NCBI GenBank assembly: GCA_051008895.1
Contig: JBPCXI010000257.1
Location: forward strand, 1 to 12,381
DNA: 12,381 nucleotides
Origin: SMWD01 sp051008895
GTDB lineage: Bacteria > Pseudomonadota > Gammaproteobacteria > Steroidobacterales > GCA-2729495
Direction: 5' to 3'
Part shown: one piece after another, positions 7,209-12,381 of the stretch
Position numbering within the stretch: the first letter of the stretch is position 1
Layout: every line of letters begins with the position of its first letter
Notes under the pieces: model-generated
The model's input: the letters and a program-made list of their open reading frames with translations, nothing else
What the model was told of the DNA's origin: nothing
Databases searched by the model: none
Made by a program: the position numbers and the translations under genes

Positions 7209-7910
7209 TCAGAACGGCTTCGCAACGCCGAGAAATGCAATAGCAATCGTCGTTCCCCAGAAGAGGTAGGCGAGTTTTCGCGCGAGCGGATACGTGCGCG
7301 CAACCGCGCCGGACCCTTCGTTGGACCCTGAGTTGGACCCTGCGTTGGGCGAGTTGTCGCCCGCTGGCGGCAATGCCAGGTCCCGAACCCATCCCGCGAC
7401 GATAACGCGCAATATGCTCCCGCCGGTCAGCAGCACGCCGACGAGCATGAGCTTGACGGACAGCCAGCGGTCCGCGACCGGCCAGCCGGTCGCCAGTGAC
7501 CACCCGCCGAACCCGATCATGAAAAGCGTGATCGCGTGACGCAGCCACAGGTGTATCGAATCGAGGCGATCGCGCAACGGACCGCGATCAAGCAGGTACC
7601 CGGTCAGCCAGACCAGCGACAGCCAGACAACGGAAAGCAGCCACCACGCCCAGACGAAGCCGGCACCGATATCTGCGAAACCGCTGAGATGCGACAGGGT
7701 AAAACCGACGGCAATAATCAGCACGATCGCGGTGCGCGGCACGACGTCGATCTCGACCGAAGTCGCAAGATATTGCAGGCGCTGCTCTCGCGGCAGCTCT
7801 TCGTTCGCTGCGCGACGCGCGCTGACGAATACGCCCCAGTCCGGGCCGAGCCAGTACGCAAACAACAGCACATGCAGGAACACGAGCAGCGTATACGCGT
7901 CAACGTTCAA
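7209..7910 (-). CDS. Multi-pass membrane protein of unknown function
   Basis: I do not recognise the family with certainty; the overall look is that of CopD/DUF2269-like small integral membrane proteins. About 233 residues with six predicted spans (roughly 6-28, 58-75, 84-106, 121-141, 149-174, 212-230). Recognisable points are a histidine in span 1 (H13), the W20-L-G-P-D-W25 turn, and R124-H125 at the mouth of span 4. A polar loop at about 184-203 is rich in Gly/Ser/Asn and is encoded by a 12-base tandem repeat. The start is probably TTG 7910, overlapping the murU stop by 11 bases: it is the only start that neither cuts into span 1 nor reads far into murU. An ATG at 7970 is the alternative. 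The overlap suggests co-expression with murU. Confidence 0.75.
   Translation of the reverse strand: MNVDAYTLLVFLHVLLFAYWLGPDWGVFVSARRAANEELPREQRLQYLATSVEIDVVPRTAIVLIIAVGFTLSHLSGFADIGAGFVWAWWLLSVVWLSLVWLTGYLLDRGPLRDRLDSIHLWLRHAITLFMIGFGGWSLATGWPVADRWLSVKLMLVGVLLTGGSILRVIVAGWVRDLALPPAGDNSPNAGSNSGSNEGSGAVARTYPLARKLAYLFWGTTIAIAFLGVAKPF
7311..7346 (-). repeat. Three-copy 12-bp tandem repeat inside a membrane-protein gene
   Basis: GGACCCT recurs at 7311, 7323 and 7335 (plus strand), exactly 12 bases apart, with the sequence between the copies also partly shared (GTTGGACCCT twice). It encodes the Gly-Ser-Asn-rich loop of the membrane protein and keeps the frame, so copy number can vary without breaking the gene. 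Confidence 0.8.
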
Positions 7911-8580
7911 CGCCGTCCGCCTGTTCGAGTTCGCGATCGAGCAACCGTAATCGCTCCGGTGTACCGACATCGACCCACTTCCCGCGATACACCTCACCGG
8001 CCACGGCTGCGCGTTCCATTGCGTCGATCAACAGCGGCGCCAGCGGAAACTTGCCCGCCGTCGCGCCCGCGAACAAGCCGGGATCGAGTAGCGCGATGCC
8101 CGAGTATGTATAAGAGTCCGCGGCCGACGACACGACGATATCGTCGCGCAGACCGAAGTCGCCGCCGGGCTTGTGCGCGGGATTCGGCACGAGTAACAGG
8201 TGTGCAAGACTGCCGGTCGCAAGCTCGCGCGGTGAATAGTCGAAGTCGCAGTACACGTCGCCGTTCACGAGCCAGAACGGGCCCGGGCCGAGCAACGGCA
8301 ACGCGTGATGAATACCGCCGCCGGTCTCGAGCGCCTCCGGGCCTTCGTCACTATATGCGATTTTTGCCCCATATGAAGAGCCATCGCCCAGGAAATCGCG
8401 GATTTCGCCCCCCTTCCAGGCGAGATTAACGACGAATTCACGGATACCGGCCCGGACCAGCGCCTCGAGGTGGTATTCGATCAACGCTCGCCCGCCGACC
8501 GTCAGCAACGGCTTCGGCTGCGAATCGGTCAGAGGCCGCATACGCTCACCACGACCGGCAGCAAGAATCATCGCCTTCAT
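7900..8580 (-). CDS. murU: MurU-type N-acetylmuramate-1-phosphate uridylyltransferase
   Basis: A 226-residue sugar-1-phosphate nucleotidyltransferase, close in length and wording to Pseudomonas MurU. The N-terminal loop LAAGRGERMRPLT (6-18) with K23 binds the nucleotide; ETGGGI (85-90) contacts the sugar nucleotide; NGDV (106-109) carries the magnesium-binding D108; KWVDVGTPERL (201-211) closes the domain. In the cell-wall recycling bypass the enzyme converts MurNAc-1-phosphate to UDP-MurNAc in the cytoplasm, a route linked to intrinsic fosfomycin resistance. It is divergent from lptD across a 62-base gap. The kinase AmgK, which supplies MurNAc-1-phosphate and lies between lptD and murU in Pseudomonas, is absent here. 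A related hexose-1-phosphate specificity cannot be excluded from sequence alone. Confidence 0.88.
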   Translation of the reverse strand: MKAMILAAGRGERMRPLTDSQPKPLLTVGGRALIEYHLEALVRAGIREFVVNLAWKGGEIRDFLGDGSSYGAKIAYSDEGPEALETGGGIHHALPLLGPGPFWLVNGDVYCDFDYSPRELATGSLAHLLLVPNPAHKPGGDFGLRDDIVVSSAADSYTYSGIALLDPGLFAGATAGKFPLAPLLIDAMERAAVAGEVYRGKWVDVGTPERLRLLDRELEQADGVER

Positions 8581-8642
8581 GCACTCAGTGTAATTGAGTT
8601 GAGCGCGAATCGTTTACCGGCGCGCTGCCAAATAAGCCAATC

Positions 8643-10934
8643 ATGCCGCAGGGCCTCCGATATAATCCCCGCGTCGTGTCTGCCCGTCCGTGCCAGGTGT
8701 TGTTGCGCATATTATTCTTGCCACTGATGGCCTGCGTGTCGTCGGCCTGGGGTCAGGTTCCGTCGTCGCCGACGACAGCGAACGCCGATGATTCTTCGCC
8801 GTGGGAACCCGAGTCGCGACCCGGCGCGGTAGCGGGCTGGGGCGCCTGCGTCGTCGCTGCACCGCCGCCGCCCGTAAACGCGGTCCCGGAAGGCGAGATC
8901 GAAATCGTCGGCGGTAGCATCGAATTCCAGGTCGGCGGTGACGCAACCTTCAGCGACCGAATTTCCTTGACGAGCGGCAATCGCACCCTGATCGCGGATG
9001 GTGCGGCTTTCGATCGGGCGACCAATACTTTCGCAGTGAACGGCGCGGTCGAGTTTCGCGACCCGCAGACGCTGGTTCGCGCGGACGGCGCAACTTACAA
9101 CCACAACACGGCGCAGGTGACGTTCGACAATGCCGAATTCAAATTGTGGGCGGTGCCGGCACGCGGCTCCGGCGACTACATCCGCATCGAACGCGAGGGC
9201 AAGCTCCGCCTCGAGGGCGTGACCTACACCTCATGCCCCGAAGGGAACGACGACTGGCTGCTCAGCGCCAGCAAAATCCGCATCGACCAGGACAAGGGCG
9301 TTGGCACGGCCAGGAATGCGAAGCTGACGTTCAAGAACATACCGATATTGTGGTTACCTTACCTGTCATACCCGGCAACGAACGAGCGCAAGACGGGGTT
9401 GCTGATTCCCGACATCGGCACGAATAGCACCCGCGGCATCGATATCGAAGTGCCGTGGTACTGGAATATCTCGCCGCAATACGACGCGACGATCGCGCCC
9501 CGCCTGATGACGAAGCGCGGCCTGCAGTTACGCGGCGAGTTTCGCTATCTAAGGGAAAAACACAACGGCGTGCTGACCGGCGAGTACCTGCCCGAAGACG
9601 ACATCACCGGCGAACACCGCGGCCTTACGGCGATTCGCCATACGTCGCGATTCGCCGACAGATGGCGCGGCACGATCAATGCGACTCACGTATCCGACTC
9701 GAACTACTTCGAAGACCTGTCTTCGGGACTGGCCGCGACCAGCCAAACGCATCTGCTGCGACGCGCGGATCTCGAATTCTATAACAACGTGTGGTCCGGA
9801 CTGCTGCGCCTGGAGGACTACCAGACCATTGACGATACGATCAGCGAGATCGACTATCCGTACAAGACCCTGCCGCAGCTATCGGTCCGCGGATTCAAGC
9901 CGGAAGGCTGGCTCGGCCTGCAGTACGCGCTCGATGCCGAGGTCGTGCATTACACGCGCAATATCGGCGTGACCGGCGTGCGCGGCCACGTGAGGCCAGA
10001 GATCTCACTACCGCTGGATCTTCGGCTCATGACGGTCGAACCGGCCGTCGCCTACGACTACACGCTGTACAGCTTGAACGATACGACGCCGGGGCAGGAC
10101 GAATCGCCGAGTCGCGATGCACCGATATTCAGCATCGACGTTGCAACAACGCTGGAGCGCCTGACGCCAAAACGCGGGTGGCTGCAGACACTGGAACCGC
10201 GAGTACAGTACGCGTACATCCCGTTTCGCAACCAGGAAGACTTGCCTGTATTCGATACGATCGCGGCCGACCTGAACGTCGTGCAATTGTTCCGGCGCAA
10301 CCGTTTCGTCGGTTACGACCGCCTGGGCGATACGAACCAGTTGAGCCTGGGCATTACGTCACGGCTGATCAACGCCGATGCGGGTGATGAGTTTCTGCGC
10401 GCGACGATCGGCCAGATCCTGTATTTCAGCGACCGCGAGGTCACGTTGCCGGGGGGCGCATCCGCCGACAGCAACAAGTCGGATTATCTCGTCGAATTCG
10501 GCATGAAGCTTGCGGACCGATGGCGTACGCAGTTCAACTATCAATACAACTCCGACGATCGGGAAACCCGCTGGAACGACATTCGGCTGAACTACCGCGC
10601 GAGCGACACGAAAATTGCCAACATCGGCTATCGCTTTCGCAAGGACCTGATCGAGGAGATCGACGTATCGGCCGCCTGGCCGGTTGCCGACCGCTGGAAC
10701 CTGGTTGGACGCTATAACTATTCGATTCTCGACCGCAAGCCGCTCGAATCCCTGGTCGGCGCTGAATATACGACGTGCTGCTGGGCAATCCGGACCAGCG
10801 TGCGCCGCTACCTGGCGAGTCGCACCGGCGATTCCGACACATCATTCTCGGTGCAATTGATCCTGAAGGGTTTCGGCAGCCCGAATAGCGCCGCGGACCG
10901 CTTGCTGGACCGTGGTATTCTTAGCTACTACTAG
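8643..10934 (+). CDS. lptD: LPS-assembly outer membrane protein LptD
   Basis: LptD is the outer-membrane barrel that, with lipoprotein LptE, receives LPS from the Lpt bridge and inserts it in the outer leaflet. Numbering from ATG 8643: a signal peptide (hydrophobic core about 19-35, cleavage probably after A35-W-G-Q38), a short Pro-rich linker, the OstA-like periplasmic domain (about 84-215), and a long beta-barrel with many alternating aromatic strands to the C-terminal SYY. The four cysteines of the disulfide-rearrangement system are present: C69, C198 (YTSCPEGNDDW) and the pair C712-C713 (TTCCW). The start is uncertain: no candidate has a Shine-Dalgarno, and a TATAAT at 8661 argues for GTG 8676 or 8697, both of which leave an intact signal peptide. 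surA follows 46 bases on. Confidence 0.97.
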   Translation: MPQGLRYNPRVVSARPCQVLLRILFLPLMACVSSAWGQVPSSPTTANADDSSPWEPESRPGAVAGWGACVVAAPPPPVNAVPEGEIEIVGGSIEFQVGGDATFSDRISLTSGNRTLIADGAAFDRATNTFAVNGAVEFRDPQTLVRADGATYNHNTAQVTFDNAEFKLWAVPARGSGDYIRIEREGKLRLEGVTYTSCPEGNDDWLLSASKIRIDQDKGVGTARNAKLTFKNIPILWLPYLSYPATNERKTGLLIPDIGTNSTRGIDIEVPWYWNISPQYDATIAPRLMTKRGLQLRGEFRYLREKHNGVLTGEYLPEDDITGEHRGLTAIRHTSRFADRWRGTINATHVSDSNYFEDLSSGLAATSQTHLLRRADLEFYNNVWSGLLRLEDYQTIDDTISEIDYPYKTLPQLSVRGFKPEGWLGLQYALDAEVVHYTRNIGVTGVRGHVRPEISLPLDLRLMTVEPAVAYDYTLYSLNDTTPGQDESPSRDAPIFSIDVATTLERLTPKRGWLQTLEPRVQYAYIPFRNQEDLPVFDTIAADLNVVQLFRRNRFVGYDRLGDTNQLSLGITSRLINADAGDEFLRATIGQILYFSDREVTLPGGASADSNKSDYLVEFGMKLADRWRTQFNYQYNSDDRETRWNDIRLNYRASDTKIANIGYRFRKDLIEEIDVSAAWPVADRWNLVGRYNYSILDRKPLESLVGAEYTTCCWAIRTSVRRYLASRTGDSDTSFSVQLILKGFGSPNSAADRLLDRGILSYY
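8661..8666 (+). promoter_or_regulatory. Candidate -10 box for lptD
   Basis: A perfect TATAAT lies downstream of the first in-frame ATG (8643) of lptD. No good -35 is found 16-18 bases upstream. If the box is used, transcripts would begin near 8673, and the true start codon must be later, at GTG 8676 or GTG 8697. The 62-base gap to murU otherwise holds only a weak inverted repeat (ACTCA at 8583-8587, TGAGT at 8595-8599). Confidence 0.45.
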
Positions 10935-10980
10935 CAAGACGCCACGCCGCGGAACCGCCGCGCCGACAATTCCTGGAAAC

Positions 10981-12282
10981 ATGACTAACTTTCGAATACT
11001 GGCTATCGCCCTGTGCCTGACCTTCGCATCCCGCGTGCCCGCCCAGACGCTCGAGCTGAGCAGCACCGGCGAGTTACTCGACGGCATCGTCGCCGTCGTC
11101 AATGACGGAATCGTTCTGAAAAGCGAGCTGGAGCTCGAAGTCCAGCGCATTGTGCAACGCCTGCAGCAACAGGGTACGCCGGTGCCGGAGATGAGTGCGC
11201 TGGTGCCCCAGGTTCTCGAACGGCTGGTCATCCAGAGAATCCAGCTGCAACGCGCTGAGCGACTCGGCATCCAGATCCCGGACGAGGCGCTTAACCTGGC
11301 GCTCGCGAACATTGCCGAACGCAACGGTGTTGCGCTGGGCGAACTCCCGGCGATGCTCGCCCAGCAGGGCATCGAGTACAACACGTATCGCGCGGAGCTG
11401 CGCCAGCAACTCGCGGTCGAACAGCTGCGCCAGCGCGACGTCATCGCCCGCATCAACGTCACGCCGCGCGAACTCGATGAACATCTCGAACGACAACAAG
11501 GTCGCGCTTCGTCGAACGAAGAGTTCAGCCTCTCGCATATATTGATATCGGTATCTCCTTCCGCAACGGCCCTGGATGTCGACGCGGCGGCAGAGGAAAT
11601 CAATTCGATTTATCAGCGCTCGTTGGACGGCGAATCGTTCACCGAGCTCGCAATCGCATACTCCGCCGGGCGCAACGCGCTCGAGGGCGGCGGGCTCGGC
11701 TGGCGCAACGGCAACGAGATACCGACGCTGTTCGCCGAGGTCGTACCGGGCCTGCAGGTCGGTCAGGTCTCCGAGCCGATCCGCAGCGCCAGCGGCTTCC
11801 ACCTGGTGCGGCTAGATGCCAAGCGGGGCGCAGATCCGATCATGGAAAAACAGACGCATGCGCGGCACATTCTGCTGACGACCAACGAAGTGCTCGACGA
11901 CGATTCGGCCGAGCAGAAGCTAATGGAGATTCGTGAGCAAATTGTCGGCGGCGACGACTTCGCGGCCGTGGCGCGCGCGGTTTCCGAGGATCCGGGGTCG
12001 GCGGTCAACGGCGGGGACCTCGGTTGGACCGGTCCGGGGGACTTCGTGCCGGAGTTTGAGGCCGTTTGCGATACGCTGAGCATCGACGAGATCAGCGAGC
12101 CGTTCCAGTCGCCGTTCGGATGGCATATCGTCCAGTTGCTGGAACGCCGCGTCTACGATACGACGGACGAGGTGCAGCGGCAGCAGGCAGTTATGGCGAT
12201 CCGCACGAGCAAGCTGGAGGAAGAGAGCGAACTCTGGGCCAGGCGTCTCCGCGACCAGGCGTACGTCGAATACCGGCTCTGA
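10981..12282 (+). CDS. surA: Periplasmic chaperone / peptidyl-prolyl isomerase SurA
   Basis: A 433-residue periplasmic chaperone for outer-membrane proteins, including LptD. It has a signal peptide (1-21 or 22, ending VPAQ), the N-terminal chaperone domain with the signature LLDGIVAVVNDGIVLKSEL (32-50), and two parvulin domains. The first (about 181-279) has SHIL, GGGLGW and GFHLVRL; the second (about 290-388) has RHILL, GGDLGW and GWHIVQL. A C-terminal helix (about 394-432) returns to the chaperone core. Length matches the family. ATG 10981 is preferred over the in-frame 10912, which lies within lptD and would bury the signal peptide; a weak GGAA precedes it. A single cysteine (C363) remains in the exported part. 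The lptD-surA order is the standard gammaproteobacterial one. Confidence 0.97.
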   Translation: MTNFRILAIALCLTFASRVPAQTLELSSTGELLDGIVAVVNDGIVLKSELELEVQRIVQRLQQQGTPVPEMSALVPQVLERLVIQRIQLQRAERLGIQIPDEALNLALANIAERNGVALGELPAMLAQQGIEYNTYRAELRQQLAVEQLRQRDVIARINVTPRELDEHLERQQGRASSNEEFSLSHILISVSPSATALDVDAAAEEINSIYQRSLDGESFTELAIAYSAGRNALEGGGLGWRNGNEIPTLFAEVVPGLQVGQVSEPIRSASGFHLVRLDAKRGADPIMEKQTHARHILLTTNEVLDDDSAEQKLMEIREQIVGGDDFAAVARAVSEDPGSAVNGGDLGWTGPGDFVPEFEAVCDTLSIDEISEPFQSPFGWHIVQLLERRVYDTTDEVQRQQAVMAIRTSKLEEESELWARRLRDQAYVEYRL

Positions 12283-12381
12283 GACCGGTGCGGCGGCGGG
12301 CCACCACAGCACACACAAACAAACCCCCCAACACCCCACCCCCCCCCACCGCGATCCCCACAAGCGAGCACACCGGCATCG
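12283..12381 (+). other. Anomalous A/C-rich end; probable corrupted start of pdxA
   Basis: Between 12302 and 12350 the plus strand is A and C except for a single G, unlike anything else in this balanced GC-rich window, and includes a run of nine C. From 12351 the frame reads AIPTSEHTGI, which matches the PdxA N-terminal pattern A-V-T-T-G-E-P-A-G-I at A, T, E, G and I. Most of the mismatches are reachable by one base change. pdxA is the usual gene after surA. This suggests low-quality sequence at a contig end; the gene itself cannot be confirmed. Confidence 0.35.

Noticed and set aside
10935..10980. GC-rich inverted bases (GCGG-AA-CCGC) between lptD and surA as a terminator
   Set aside because: The stem is four pairs with no T-tract, and the two genes are normally co-transcribed.
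12302..12350. A/C-rich tract as a natural repeat, origin or regulatory element
   Set aside because: It has no repeat unit, sits at the very end of the sequence and precedes a damaged-looking pdxA start, so sequencing error is simpler.
1..12381. CRISPR array, insertion sequence, tRNA/rRNA, prophage or defence system
   Set aside because: No spaced direct repeats, transposase motifs, tRNA-like cloverleaf or defence-related domains were found on either strand by eye.

Overview
The window reads as chromosomal DNA of a GC-rich, probably uncultivated gammaproteobacterium. The evidence is on the right: an outer-membrane assembly pair, lptD then surA (8643-12282, plus strand), with a MurU-type nucleotidyltransferase transcribed away from lptD. 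LptD implies an LPS-bearing diderm. The lptD/surA/murU neighbourhood resembles that of Pseudomonas and relatives, although amgK, which lies between lptD and murU there, is absent.

Layout. Everything from 1 to 8580 is read leftward and everything from about 8643 to 12282 rightward. The leftward genes, in transcription order, are murU (8580-7900), an unrecognised multi-pass membrane protein (7910-7209), a VanZ-family membrane protein (7139-6756), and then a tightly packed V/A-type rotary ATPase operon. The operon runs B (6646-5249), D (5286-4684), I (4684-2885), K (2888-2436), E (2426-1716), a DUF2764 protein (1708-1013) and A (1013 to beyond the left edge). Its genes overlap by 1-38 nt or are separated by 7-9 nt.

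The ATPase is of the Chlamydia/spirochaete/Bacteroidetes kind: it has DUF2764, and no gene for subunits C, F or G/H is visible. As I remember it, the usual order there is E-DUF2764-A-B-D-I-K. Here it is B-D-I-K-E-DUF2764-A, a circular permutation of the same order. The K subunit keeps, with identical spacing, the residues that bind sodium in the Enterococcus hirae K ring (L56, S59, Q60, Y63, Q101 and E130 for L61, T64, Q65, Y68, Q110 and E139). The complex may therefore be a sodium-translocating ATPase. A and B form the catalytic head, D the rotor shaft, E the peripheral stalk, I the stator membrane subunit and K the membrane ring; DUF2764 probably fills the role of the rotor-to-shaft connector.

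On the right, LptD inserts LPS into the outer membrane and SurA is the periplasmic chaperone that delivers outer-membrane proteins, LptD among them. After surA the last ~80 bases become almost pure A/C and then resemble a corrupted start of pdxA, the usual next gene. That end is probably poor-quality sequence. No CRISPR array, insertion sequence, rRNA or tRNA was seen. The notable content is the permuted, probably sodium-type V-ATPase operon rather than a wholly new system.
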